The notes under the pieces: model-generated
Seen by the model: the letters and a program-made list of their open reading frames with translations, nothing else
Databases searched by the model: none
Told to the model about the DNA's origin: nothing
Made by a program: the position numbers and the translations under genes
From: Chryseobacterium mucoviscidosis
Lineage (GTDB): Bacteria > Bacteroidota > Bacteroidia > Flavobacteriales > Weeksellaceae
Reading direction: 5' to 3'
DNA length: 64,000 nucleotides
Assembly (NCBI RefSeq): GCF_002177115.1
Contig: NZ_MVAG01000122.1
Coordinates: 434,001-498,000, forward strand
Shown here: piece after piece, positions 1-7,592 of the stretch
How positions within the stretch are numbered: the first letter of the stretch is position 1
How the letters are laid out: every line of letters begins with the position of its first letter

Positions 1-330
1 CGTAAAACTTCTCAAAGTAATACCATTTTTGTCTTTTTTAAATAAACGAAGTGCCTTTGTTTAGCTTACCAACTTTCAATAAGTAAAAAAAAAATCTTTT
101 GTTTTTCTTTGCGATAAAATAATACAACATTATAAATCAATTATTTAAATTTATTTCTTATCCCGAACTGAGGTTATTTAGCTGGAGATCCTTCGACAAG
201 CTCAGGATGACAGGATTCTAATACTAACTGCTTTTATATTCCTTCAAATAAATATGCTGAAGATTTCGCTAAGTCATCCTAAGATTGTCTGAGAATTCAT
301 CCATTTTATTGAGAATATCCTAAACAATCA
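1..330. other. Spacer left of tssF with no recognisable gene
   Basis: No convincing coding frame is visible on either strand. The minus-strand transcript of tssF would run into this spacer. It holds a short dispersed sequence, CTTCGACAAGCTCAGGATGA, at about 191-210, whose core recurs at 5277-5291 and, inverted, at 5637-5651. The rest is AT-rich with poly-A/T runs. No clear terminator hairpin was found. Confidence 0.5.
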
Positions 331-2205
331 CTAAAAATCCGAATCTTCATTCGTTACTTTTACCAGATATTCAATTCCGTCGATGGCTTTGGAAATAATC
401 TGGTTTCTTAAAACATTCGCCATATTTTCCCAATAAGCTCTTCCGTAGAAAGAATAATTCTGCGGAATGATCTCTACCTCAACCGTTCGGATGAAACCTT
501 CTTTCGGTTTATTGCTGATCATGGTTCCGCGGGTTACCTTTACCTCTTTCAGCTCGTCTTTAAGAACCATTCGGCAATAGTTTTTAACGTCTTCCAGAGA
601 AATGATCTTATCTCTTGTGGTTAAAGCATATTTATAAGCCTGAATACTGTCGGTTCCCTTCTGCTCTTCTGCTCCGCCGATTGTTTCCGTTAAAAGGACC
701 AGCGTCTGTGATTTCAACTGATTGGAAAGTTCCGTTCCGGGACGCATATGATTGGCTAATGTAGAATGCGTGATCCAGAATGAAGCATAGGTATGATCTG
801 TTTTATCAACCGGTTCCATAATCACATAGTTCAGCTCCTGTTTAATGCTTCGTTTGGCATTGTTTACTTTCTGAACCATGGATTTCATTTTGTCGGACAT
901 TTCACTGAGAACGCCTTTCACGTTATCCCGGTTCAGTAAAGAGAAGGCTGCAATTTCGTCTCGCGTCAGTTCAAGAACATTGGCAATCATATCAACTGCA
1001 TTTCTGTTTGTAAAACGCTCCATTCCGCCCTTTCTTACCGTGTATAATCCTTTTCGGAGATCGTCATTCGGGGTGAAAGGAATTTCGGTGTATTTTCTTC
1101 CGTCACCGTCCTGAACCTCATCTACATACAGAAAATGTTCGCCTTCATCCGTTACGAGAGGAATATTGTTTCCCATAATGTCTAAGCTGTATTCCGTTTT
1201 TTTCCAGCCTCGGTTATAGATCGGGAAAGCATTTAAAACAAAGGAAAAATTATCCAGAATTTCAGCGGAAAATTGCGGCGGAAACTCGAAAGTAAGCCAC
1301 AGATATCGTTTTCCGTCGATGTATTTTGTAATTTCTTCTTTATAATCTACATAACTGAGATTTTCGGGAAGCTGTCCCGGTTCTGAAAATAATGAGGTTG
1401 AAAGTCCGGAAATCTCAATGAATTTATGATGATACACACTTTTAATGTCTTCAATAATTTTATTTTGAATAGACTGTTCGCGGAACATCTGTTCATATCC
1501 TTCTGCCTGATTGTTTTTATAATAGGTTAAACCTTCTTTTACAAATAACGGATTTCCGTTGGACGAAACCGTAATGTAAGGCAATAGTTTATAGGTAAAA
1601 TCAAGATGTTCGAAAGCCGGATTTGAGCAGTAAATGCTCACATTTTTAGGAAAAGTTTCGTTTGAGTATTTTGAAACATCAATTCCGATCGTCACTTTAC
1701 GATAATCTTCTGGTCTTCCCTGAAATCTTGCGATGGGAATTTTATTCAGCCGGTCATCGATTCCGTAGCAGGTGTTTCCTACAAACATGATGGCGGTCTG
1801 TATTTTGTTGATTCTGATATTTCCGATTGGCGTAAAAGGAATATTGATCTGTTTGTCCGATTCTGATTTTATGGTGGAAGTCATCTGTTTTTTAAAGAAA
1901 AACTCAGTATGCTCCAATAAAATTTCAGACGGTTCATAAGGTTGCGTAAACGCAATCGCATGAGACGGAATCGGATGTGTATAAATGGAAGGCGTTAATA
2001 ATTTTGCCAGTTTTTCTAAAATTCTGGCGTTAACGGTCTGTATTTCGTTGTTCGCTTTGAAAACTTCCGTGCTGAATGCGTCAATTAATAATTTAACGAA
2101 CGGATCAAGAGACTGCGGACTTTTCAGACCCCATACTTTTGTGGCATTCTGAAGCATCCTCGCTTTTACGGATTCTTTGGAATAAATATTCTGTTCTAAA
2201 TTCAT
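331..2205 (-). CDS. tssF: Type VI secretion system baseplate protein TssF
   Basis: Likely a baseplate wedge subunit of a contractile injection apparatus of the Bacteroidota type (T6SS-iii). In this family TssF works with TssE, TssG and TssK to dock the tail tube on the membrane complex. The 624-residue length is typical. The N-terminal part has the TssF pattern of a DPFV segment, a helical stretch with many leucines, then LLTPSIYTHPIPSHAIAF, matching the family's region ending in a PS motif. The rest is mixed alpha/beta without membrane segments or signal peptide, as expected for a cytoplasmic assembly protein. It starts 24 bases after tssE ends, so the two are probably co-transcribed. tssG does not follow within the 330 visible bases, so the pair looks separated from other T6SS genes unless they lie beyond the window. 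An eCIS or tailocin baseplate protein is the main alternative. Confidence 0.78.
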   Translation of the reverse strand: MNLEQNIYSKESVKARMLQNATKVWGLKSPQSLDPFVKLLIDAFSTEVFKANNEIQTVNARILEKLAKLLTPSIYTHPIPSHAIAFTQPYEPSEILLEHTEFFFKKQMTSTIKSESDKQINIPFTPIGNIRINKIQTAIMFVGNTCYGIDDRLNKIPIARFQGRPEDYRKVTIGIDVSKYSNETFPKNVSIYCSNPAFEHLDFTYKLLPYITVSSNGNPLFVKEGLTYYKNNQAEGYEQMFREQSIQNKIIEDIKSVYHHKFIEISGLSTSLFSEPGQLPENLSYVDYKEEITKYIDGKRYLWLTFEFPPQFSAEILDNFSFVLNAFPIYNRGWKKTEYSLDIMGNNIPLVTDEGEHFLYVDEVQDGDGRKYTEIPFTPNDDLRKGLYTVRKGGMERFTNRNAVDMIANVLELTRDEIAAFSLLNRDNVKGVLSEMSDKMKSMVQKVNNAKRSIKQELNYVIMEPVDKTDHTYASFWITHSTLANHMRPGTELSNQLKSQTLVLLTETIGGAEEQKGTDSIQAYKYALTTRDKIISLEDVKNYCRMVLKDELKEVKVTRGTMISNKPKEGFIRTVEVEIIPQNYSFYGRAYWENMANVLRNQIISKAIDGIEYLVKVTNEDSDF

Positions 2206-2229
2206 AGGATTTGGTGGTGGTTATAGAAT

Positions 2230-2670
2230 TTAATCAATCGACATCGGGCTCAGGAAAAGCTCTGTAGAAAAGCTGAAACGTTCTCCGGAATGCTCCATTT
2301 TGGCATTGATGGCGATTTTTACCTTTTTTTTGATTTCGGTATGTTCTTTTGTGTCGTAGCTGTGTTCTACAATCTGGATGTGTGCATCGATTTGCGGCTG
2401 AACAATTCTGGGTTCGTATTCCTGAATCTGTCTTTTGAGGCTTTTAATGAAAACGGCTTCCCAGACTGCGCTTGTAATGCCGTTATCGAATTCAAGGTTC
2501 CAGACGTCGTTTCCGTAATTTTCATCGTATCTGTTTTCGCCTTTTTTGGTGGTGATGAGCAGCATAATGTTGTGCGCTATGCTTTCTCCCATATCGCAGG
2601 TTTCTATGCTTCCTCCTTCCGTCATTAAGGTCGACGGAACAAAAGGCATTCTGTAATTTGGTGTGTCCAT
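2230..2670 (-). CDS. tssE: GPW/gp25-family baseplate protein, TssE-like
   Basis: A 146-residue protein of the gp25/lysozyme-like baseplate family, which seeds sheath assembly in T6SS and related contractile tails. The diagnostic part is in the middle: SIAHNIMLLITTKKGENRYD followed by ENYGNDVWNL, which matches the family pattern (N-terminal helix, GE/GEN-R, then a YG motif). No signal peptide or membrane segment is present, in line with a cytoplasmic baseplate component. It is the first gene of a two-gene minus-strand unit with tssF. Upstream is 1 kb of repeat-rich noncoding DNA, so its promoter should lie just right of 2670; no perfect TAnnTTTG box is obvious there. A phage or eCIS gp25 would look similar; the adjacent TssF favours T6SS. 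Confidence 0.75.
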   Translation of the reverse strand: MDTPNYRMPFVPSTLMTEGGSIETCDMGESIAHNIMLLITTKKGENRYDENYGNDVWNLEFDNGITSAVWEAVFIKSLKRQIQEYEPRIVQPQIDAHIQIVEHSYDTKEHTEIKKKVKIAINAKMEHSGERFSFSTELFLSPMSID

Positions 2671-2884
2671 GATTTCTCCTTCTTAATTTTTTACTTCATA
2701 GAACTTAATTCTTTGAAAGATACTACCAAATTAATCATTTTTAAGGAAAAAAAGGAAATAATAGTATTGATTGTTGTTTAAATTTTTCTTTTTTAATGCA
2801 GCATTTACTTGAAATTACATGAATTAATAAAAGTTTATTGTAAATAATCATAAAACTCTAAAGTTTAAACAGATTTTTGATTTT

Positions 2885-2951
2885 AAACCACCCCGTCAAA
2901 AATTTCGTTGAAATTTTTGCCACCCCTCCGAAGAGGGGAATTTTTAGAGCC
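2885..2951 (+). repeat. CACCCCGTC palindromic element, copy 1
   Basis: The copy begins AAACCACCCCGTCAAAAATT and carries two nested inverted repeats: AAAAATTTC/GAAATTTTT and CCCCTCCG/AGAGGGG, ending GGGGAATTTTT. The same layout recurs at 3253-3315 and 3573-3635 in the same orientation, differing mainly in the first loop. It resembles small intergenic palindromic repeats common in Flavobacteriia; the function is unknown. Confidence 0.8.
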
Positions 2952-2992
2952 TTAGAATTTAAGGATCAGTTGTCTACAATATTCATGTACGA

Positions 2993-3224
2993 CTTCCTGA
3001 GAACTCAGGAGATTTAAAACAGGGTTGTTTGTAATCAACGGAGAAGTTCTGTGATTTTCTGCAAACTGCGGGAGAATTCCGGAGAACTCCAGAGATTTAA
3101 AACAGGGTTGTTTGTAATCAACGGAGAAGTTCTGTGGTTTCCTGCAAGCTGTGGGAGACTTCCGGAGAACTCCTGAGATTTAAAACAGAGTTGTTTGTAA
3201 TTAACGGAGAAGTTCTGTGATTTT
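2993..3224 (+). repeat. 83-bp tandem direct repeat, 2.8 copies
   Basis: Three successive units start at 2993, 3076 and 3159, exactly 83 bases apart; the last is truncated after 66 bases. Each contains a GAGAACTC-like palindrome, the segment GATTTAAAACAGGGTTGTTT, and the segment AACGGAGAAGTTCTGTG. Units differ at only a few positions, so the array is probably recent. There is no open frame through it, and the units are too long and too contiguous for a CRISPR array. Confidence 0.85.
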
Positions 3225-3252
3225 GAATGTTTTTAAATGATTTGGTTTTTCT

Positions 3253-3315
3253 AAACCACCCCGTCAAAAATTTTAATAAAATTTTTGCCACCCCTCCAGA
3301 GGAGGGGAATTTTTC
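3253..3315 (+). repeat. CACCCCGTC palindromic element, copy 2
   Basis: Same architecture as the copy at 2885: ACCACCCCGTCAAAAATT, an A/T-rich stem, GCCACCCCTCC, a short loop and GGAGGGGAATTTTT. The first stem reads AAAATTTT-AATA-AAATTTTT, so pairing is kept while the loop differs. Confidence 0.8.
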
Positions 3316-3389
3316 GGGACTTCTGATTTAATCTTTTCTGTTTTTGATGGATGTAGTGGACAAAAATTGAAATTATACAGAAAAATCCT

Positions 3390-3454
3390 AGCCCAGATTG
3401 CAATGAAAATCCTTTTTGAAAAAAAGATTGTAATGGAAAGCTGGAAAAAGCTCC
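3390..3454 (+). repeat. TAGCCC-GGAGC dispersed element, A-rich type
   Basis: The copy begins TAGCCCAGATTGCAATG and ends GGAAAGCTGGAAAAAGCTCC. Between the ends is an A/T-rich imperfect hairpin (AATCC-TTTTTG-AAAAAAAGATT) and an internal direct repeat GATTGCAATG/GATTGTAATG. It closely matches the inverted copy at 53414-53482 and shares both ends with the GC-hairpin copies at 16570 and 27970. It is followed at once by eight A residues and a hairpin that looks like a terminator on the minus strand. Confidence 0.75.
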
Positions 3455-3459
3455 AAAAA

Positions 3460-3487
3460 AAAGCTGCCCGACTTTGCGAACAGCTTT
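3460..3487 (-). terminator. Orphan terminator-like hairpin
   Basis: The arms AAAGCTG (3460-3466) and CAGCTTT (3481-3487) are followed, on the minus strand, by a T-run (complement of the A-run at 3455-3462). It is nearly a duplicate of the hairpin at 3675-3704, including the internal GCCC...CGAA loop sequence. No intact gene ends just to its right, so it may be the leftover of a lost gene. Confidence 0.5.
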
Positions 3488-3572
3488 ATATGATTATTTC
3501 TTTTTGGCAAGACGGATATATTAGAAAGGAGGAGTTCTTTGGATTTGAATACTTTTGAATTATTCGAACTTT

Positions 3573-3635
3573 AAAATCACCCCGTCAAAAATTTAATTAA
3601 ATTTTTGCCACCCCTCCAAGAGAGGGGAATTTTTG
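3573..3635 (+). repeat. CACCCCGTC palindromic element, copy 3
   Basis: Third copy, reading AAATCACCCCGTCAAAAATT, then a self-complementary AATTTAATTAAATT, GCCACCCCTCC and AGAGGGGAATTTTTG. It has the same orientation as the copies at 2885 and 3253. The next feature to the right is the terminator of the APC permease gene. Confidence 0.8.
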
Positions 3636-3674
3636 ACTTTAGGGGTTATTTTTGATTTGGGGTTGACAAAAAAT

Positions 3675-3704
3675 AAAAGCTGCCCAGATTGACGAACAGC
3701 TTTT
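3675..3704 (-). terminator. Rho-independent terminator of the APC permease gene
   Basis: The arms AAAAGCTG (3675-3682) and CAGCTTTT (3697-3704) are perfectly complementary and lie 5 bases past the minus-strand stop codon at 3709. On the minus strand the stem is followed by a T-rich run. Confidence 0.75.
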
Positions 3705-3708
3705 GAAT

Positions 3709-5124
3709 TTATTTTTCAGTTTTTTTATTCATATTAATGAGATAATACACGGGAAGTCCGAGTAAAACCATGAGAAAACCGGGCCATGTATACTGTTGTT
3801 TGTAGATGAGCAATAAGATGCAGAAACCAGTCCCGATCAATAAATAAATAATCGGAGTTACCGGATACAGCCATGTTTTGTAAGGTCTTTCCAGATCCGG
3901 CTGTTTTATTCTCAGGTAAATAACGCCGAAAACGGTAATCATGTAAAATAAAACAATGACGAAAGAGATCATATCCAGCAAATTTCCGTACTGTCCGCTC
4001 AGACATAAAATGGAAGCCCAGATTCCCTGCATCCAGAGTGCATTTGCGGGCACATTGTTTTTGTTGTTCTGCTCTGCCTGTCTGAAAAACATTCCGTCTT
4101 TTGCCATCGTCTGAAACACTCTTGCTCCGGCTAAGATCAGTCCGTTATTGCATCCGAAAGTAGAAATCATCACCAAAACCGCAATAATTGCCGTTCCTGC
4201 ATTTCCGAAAATGAAGTGTGAAGCAGCCACCGCTACCCTGTCGTTTTCCGCAAAAGCAATGGAATCTCTGTCTAAAGCGTTCAGGTAAACGTAATTGACG
4301 GCGATGTACAAAATCATAACGGCAGATGTTCCGTAGATCATGGATTTTACCACATTTTTCTTTGGATTTTCAATTTCTCCTGATACAAACGTTACACTTT
4401 CCCACGCTACCGAACTGAAAACGGAGCCTACCATTGCGGCAGCAATTCCGCCCAGTAAAGTCATTCCGCCGATGGGTTCCCATCCCTCTTCCAGAAAATT
4501 TCCTGAAATGTCTTTTTTAAGATTGCTGAAAGCATCATATCCAAAGCTAAAGTTATCCGCTAAATGTGAAATATTCACCAGAATAAATCCTGTAGCAATA
4601 AGTCCCAGTAATGCTATGATTTTGGAGCCTGTAAAGATATTCTGTAATAATTTTCCGCTTTCAACGCCTCTTGTATTGAGCTGGGTTAATAAAAGGATGG
4701 TTGCTATTGCTAAAATCTGGATCCATGTAATTTTAAATTCGCCACTCTGAAAAATCGGAGCTGCATCATTTAGAGCCGGAACGAGATAGGCGGTAAATTT
4801 TCCGAAAGCCATGGCAACGGCAGCAATTGTTCCGGTCTGAATCACTGTAAACAATCCCCAACCGTACAAAAAGCCCATTTTTCTCCCGAAAATTTCTTTA
4901 AGATAGGTGTATTGTCCTCCTGCTTTTGGAAACATCGCCGAAAGCTCTCCGTAACTGATAGCCGCTGCGACAGTCATTACTCCCGTAATAATCCAAACCA
5001 CGATTACCCAGAATCCTGAGCCAAGGTTCCGCATCATATCTGCGGCAACAATAAAAATTCCGCTTCCGATCATGGATCCCATTACCAGCATAATGGCATC
5101 CCAAAGTTTTAGTTTTTTCTGCAT
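3709..5124 (-). CDS. APC-superfamily amino acid permease
   Basis: A 471-residue inner-membrane transporter that probably moves amino acids by proton symport or exchange. The N-terminus KLWDAIMLVMGSMIGSGIFI carries the G-S/A-G-I-F motif of transmembrane helix 1, where APC proteins bind the substrate alpha-carboxylate. About 12 hydrophobic segments can be counted. The GGQYTYLKEIFG segment after helix 2 and the SGEIENPKKNVVKS loop (the conserved E-x-x-N-P-x-[KR] region) are also family marks. The set resembles the LAT/SteT-like group, but the substrate cannot be read from sequence. It is single-gene, with a promoter-like box at 5141-5148 and a terminator at 3675-3704. The start fits the promoter and the family N-terminus. 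Confidence 0.85.
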   Translation of the reverse strand: MQKKLKLWDAIMLVMGSMIGSGIFIVAADMMRNLGSGFWVIVVWIITGVMTVAAAISYGELSAMFPKAGGQYTYLKEIFGRKMGFLYGWGLFTVIQTGTIAAVAMAFGKFTAYLVPALNDAAPIFQSGEFKITWIQILAIATILLLTQLNTRGVESGKLLQNIFTGSKIIALLGLIATGFILVNISHLADNFSFGYDAFSNLKKDISGNFLEEGWEPIGGMTLLGGIAAAMVGSVFSSVAWESVTFVSGEIENPKKNVVKSMIYGTSAVMILYIAVNYVYLNALDRDSIAFAENDRVAVAASHFIFGNAGTAIIAVLVMISTFGCNNGLILAGARVFQTMAKDGMFFRQAEQNNKNNVPANALWMQGIWASILCLSGQYGNLLDMISFVIVLFYMITVFGVIYLRIKQPDLERPYKTWLYPVTPIIYLLIGTGFCILLLIYKQQYTWPGFLMVLLGLPVYYLINMNKKTEK

Positions 5125-5140
5125 AATTGATTGTAGATTC

Positions 5141-5148
5141 CAAATATA
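5141..5148 (-). promoter_or_regulatory. -7 box (TATATTTG) for the APC permease gene
   Basis: On the minus strand the sequence is TATATTTG, matching the Bacteroidota consensus TAnnTTTG, 16 bases before the start codon at 5124. No good TTG was found at the -33 distance. Confidence 0.5.
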
Positions 5149-5213
5149 AATATTTATAGGATTATTTTCTGTTTTATTTAATATTCGCCGGATTTTTCTA
5201 TGAAATGATATTC

Positions 5214-5712
5214 AACGCAATGACCACAAGGTTTTTATTAAAAACAACAATGATTATTTTCCGTTCGCAAGGGTGCTTCGACAAGCTCAGCATAAACTAT
5301 TCACTCAGCGAATGATAAAAATGCATAAAAGAGTTTTTCAATTTTTTGCGTGCCGATAGTTTATAAAATCGAGGCCAATATTATTTTCAATATAAAATTC
5401 TGCTATCATTCGCTGAGTGAAACGCCTTTGCGAACGGAATTTTTTCAAAGTTTATCCTCACTTTCTTTGTGAACCTTGCGTTAAAATAAATTTTATTGTA
5501 ATAATTTAACGCAATGCTCACAAGGTTTTTATTAAAAATAACAATGATCATTTCAATTTTTTTGATGATTGTCTAATGAATTAAAAATTTTTCAAAATAT
5601 AATTCTGTTATCACTTTTTAAGTGAATAGTTTATGCTGAGCCTGTCGAAGCACCCTTGCGAACGGAATTTTTTCAAAGCTAATCCTATTATCTTTTGCGA
5701 ACCCCGCGTTAA
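5214..5712. repeat. Composite spacer of nested direct and inverted repeats
   Basis: The stretch has no gene. It contains a 45-bp inverted repeat (5261-5305 and 5621-5665, one mismatch), a nested 17-bp perfect inverted repeat (TCACTCAGCGAATGATA at 5301-5317, complement at 5404-5420) and a direct repeat of about 47 bases (5214-5260 and 5508-5554) starting AACGCAATG and containing CACAAGGTTTTTATTAAAAA. A further direct pair, GCGAACGGAATTTTTTCAAAG, lies near 5430 and 5657. The motif CTTCGACAAGCTCAG is shared with the spacer at position 191. This looks like accumulated small mobile or recombination-derived repeats. Confidence 0.8.
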
Positions 5713-5792
5713 AAATGTATAACAAAGCTAGTCTTAAGAAAATGCATTCAAATTCCGAAAGATTGAACCTGTTTTTTATCAAATTTTTAATG

Positions 5793-5823
5793 TTTGCCGT
5801 TCAGAATTTTATTATTACTTTTG
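5793..5823 (+). promoter_or_regulatory. Promoter of the DUF4920 gene
   Basis: TTTG at 5793-5796, a 19-base spacer and TACTTTTG at 5816-5823 match the Bacteroidota -33/-7 pattern exactly. The position shows that translation must begin downstream, at 5839, rather than at the in-frame ATG at 5794 inside the promoter. Confidence 0.75.
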
Positions 5824-5838
5824 AGAAAAATAATTCAA

Positions 5839-6345
5839 ATGAAATTCAAAGCGATATTATTTGCTGTAGCCGTGAGTGCTTCGTCTTTAGCTTTTGCACA
5901 GGAAACAAAAAAATTCGGACCTCCTGCAGGAAATGCTCTTGTAGGTGATGTTTACGGTGGCGGAGTTGCTTCAAATGTAGAATCTAAAGCAATCTCCGTA
6001 GATAAGCTGAGCAAAAAGCTTAAAAAAGATAAAAAAGTAGAAAACGTTGCCGTAAAAGGAAAAGTAACAGACGTTTGCGATAAAAAAGGATGTTGGTTAA
6101 CGATCCAGACAGAAGATAACTCTCAGTTTTTTGTAAAAATGAAGGATTATGCATTCTTTGTTCCTACTGCTTTAAAAGGTAAAACTGTTGTTCTGGACGG
6201 AACTGCGGAAAGAAAAATTACTTCTGTAGACGAGCAGAAACATTATGCGGAAGATGCTAAAAAGCCTCAGTCTGAAATCGATGCGATCAAAACTCCGAAA
6301 GAAGAGATCAGATTTGTAGCCAACGGAATTAAAGTCATAAACTAA
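5839..6345 (+). CDS. DUF4920 domain exported protein
   Basis: A 168-residue exported protein of unknown function. The N-terminus MKFKAILFAVAVSASSLAFA followed by QE is a clear signal peptide, so the mature protein is periplasmic or surface-associated. The rest fits the DUF4920 pattern: KGKVTDVCDKKGCWLTI, then a FFVKMKDYAFFVPTALKGK segment and a VVLDGTAER strand, together an OB-like beta-barrel. The two cysteines in CDKKGC are the most distinctive conserved residues and could bind metal or form a disulfide; that is inference. An in-frame ATG 45 bases upstream was rejected because it lies inside the promoter. The gene stands alone, convergent with the M14 peptidase across a shared terminator. 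Confidence 0.8.
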   Translation: MKFKAILFAVAVSASSLAFAQETKKFGPPAGNALVGDVYGGGVASNVESKAISVDKLSKKLKKDKKVENVAVKGKVTDVCDKKGCWLTIQTEDNSQFFVKMKDYAFFVPTALKGKTVVLDGTAERKITSVDEQKHYAEDAKKPQSEIDAIKTPKEEIRFVANGIKVIN

Positions 6346-6422
6346 TTTCTGTTTTTAATGAAATAAAGGATCTGTAATTGTACAGACTTCCTTTCTGAAT
6401 GAACAGTCTATTTATATAAAAC

Positions 6423-6448
6423 AAAAGCGGAATATTGATTCCGCTTTT
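6423..6448. terminator. Bidirectional terminator between DUF4920 and M14 genes
   Basis: The arms AAAAGCGGAAT (6423-6433) and ATTCCGCTTTT (6438-6448) are perfect complements with a short loop. A T-run follows on the plus strand, with a shorter one on the minus strand, and the hairpin sits between two convergent genes. Confidence 0.8.
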
Positions 6449-6455
6449 TTTATTT

Positions 6456-7565
6456 TCAGTCTTCTATTGTAAAATTCACTTCTGCATCTAGCTTCGGATA
6501 TTTTGTTTCTGAGACAAATTTCTTTCCGGTACAGTCGATTTCGAGCCAGCCTTTTTTCTTTTTCACATCTCCCACTTCCATGACAAAAGGAATAAAAGAG
6601 ATTTCATCTTTTCCTTCTTCTTTTATTTCACGGTATTGAACCGCTACGTCTAAAATACATTCATGGTCTGTATTCAGCTTTACATTTCTGTAAATGATAT
6701 CATAGTGTGTTTCTCTGTTCTCCGGAATTTCGAGATACGTTTCCCAACCTGTTGTTTCGGAATTTAATTCTGAAATGGCTTTTAATGCATAATATAAAGC
6801 AACCGTGTAATATTTTCGGGTTCCCTTTCTGGTGTAGTCGTCTACAAAATGTCCGCCTTCAAATAAAATCGTAGGCATTCCTGCTTTTATAAAATTATCG
6901 CCTGTGGAAGTCGGATAAAATTCATCAGAATATCTTCCGATCTGATTCGGGATTAATTCTTTCAGATGCTGATAAACTTCTGCAATTACCGCCATGCATT
7001 TTTTCCGGTTTTCGGTTACGGTTCTTTCTACATTTTCTGAGGGAGCCAAAAAAGACAACGTTGCCGGATGAATTCCGTCTGTTGTAAAAATTGTTCTCTG
7101 CTCATGAAGATTCAGCGCATAATCATATTTTTTTGAAGCCACCGCATTTTTTAAAAATTTGATCTCTTTACTGGCTTCGTTATGGAAGTCCCTGTTCAGA
7201 TCGATATCGGCTGCATTTAATCTTGTCCATTTTTCGGATCCGTCGGGATTTAGCATAAATATAAAATCAAGCTGAATTTTGCTGAACAATTCTTGTTTTA
7301 ATTCCGGAGCCTTATCCAAAGAAAAAAGCAAATCGAGCATTGCATGCGTTGCGTTGGATTCATTGCCGTGCATTTGTGACCAGGCAAGAATATTAATGTT
7401 TCCTGTTCCGACTGTTAACTTATAAATAGGTTTTTCTAAATAAGACGTTCCGATCTGTTTTATATGATCACTGAGATTCGTCTGTAGGTAAGAAAATAAT
7501 TTTTCAGGGGAAATATAGCGATTTGGAAAATTTGGATTTTGTAAATAGATCTGTTCGAAGTTCAT
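6456..7565 (-). CDS. M14-family zinc carboxypeptidase
   Basis: Predicted metallocarboxypeptidase of 369 residues. The zinc-binding HxxE motif is H66-G-N-E69 in WSQMHGNESNATHAM. Other M14 marks follow: DLNRDFHN (substrate-binding Asn-Arg), a later NLHEQRT that supplies the third zinc histidine, and ILFEGGHF, whose glutamate fits the catalytic residue. The C-terminal 100 residues form a separate beta-rich extension. No signal peptide is visible, so a cytoplasmic role in peptide or amidated-amino-acid hydrolysis is more likely than secretion. It is monocistronic, with a TAAATTTG box at 7585-7592 and a shared terminator at 6423-6448. The exact substrate is unknown. Confidence 0.83.
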   Translation of the reverse strand: MNFEQIYLQNPNFPNRYISPEKLFSYLQTNLSDHIKQIGTSYLEKPIYKLTVGTGNINILAWSQMHGNESNATHAMLDLLFSLDKAPELKQELFSKIQLDFIFMLNPDGSEKWTRLNAADIDLNRDFHNEASKEIKFLKNAVASKKYDYALNLHEQRTIFTTDGIHPATLSFLAPSENVERTVTENRKKCMAVIAEVYQHLKELIPNQIGRYSDEFYPTSTGDNFIKAGMPTILFEGGHFVDDYTRKGTRKYYTVALYYALKAISELNSETTGWETYLEIPENRETHYDIIYRNVKLNTDHECILDVAVQYREIKEEGKDEISFIPFVMEVGDVKKKKGWLEIDCTGKKFVSETKYPKLDAEVNFTIED

Positions 7566-7584
7566 ATAAATAGTTTACAATAGT

Positions 7585-7592
7585 CAAATTTA
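7585..7592 (-). promoter_or_regulatory. -7 box (TAAATTTG) for the M14 peptidase gene
   Basis: On the minus strand the sequence is TAAATTTG, 19 bases before the start codon at 7565. The -33 region has no clear TTG. Confidence 0.5.

Larger units (their letters stand above)
2671..3708. other. Repeat-rich noncoding region between tssE and an APC permease
   Basis: This 1-kb stretch has no convincing gene. It is built from three copies of a palindromic CACCCCGTC element (about 2885, 3253 and 3573), an 83-bp tandem repeat (2993-3224), one copy of the TAGCCC-GGAGC dispersed element (3390-3454) and two related terminator-like hairpins (3460-3487 and 3675-3704). The word AGTTTAAACAG at 2862-2872 also occurs at the border of the palindromic spacer at 58815-59020. 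The composition suggests a sink for small repeats or the scar of lost genes. Confidence 0.7.

Noticed and set aside
2290..2628. A 112-codon plus-strand frame opposite tssE
   Set aside because: It lies within tssE on the other strand and has the biased composition of an antisense frame.
2993..3224. CRISPR array
   Set aside because: The 83-bp units are contiguous with no unique spacers, and no cas genes are present.
3367..3558. A 63-codon plus-strand frame (starting MKLYRKILAQ)
   Set aside because: It runs across a copy of the dispersed element and a terminator-like hairpin, has no family resemblance and no promoter, so it is a chance frame.
3487..3560. A short coding remnant ending just right of the orphan hairpin, on the minus strand
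   Set aside because: Only about 20 codons can be read and they match nothing I recognise; the evidence is too thin to call a pseudogene.
5715..5948. A 77-codon plus-strand frame overlapping the DUF4920 start
   Set aside because: It overlaps the promoter and the start of the DUF4920 gene in another frame; the DUF4920 frame has the signal peptide and family pattern.
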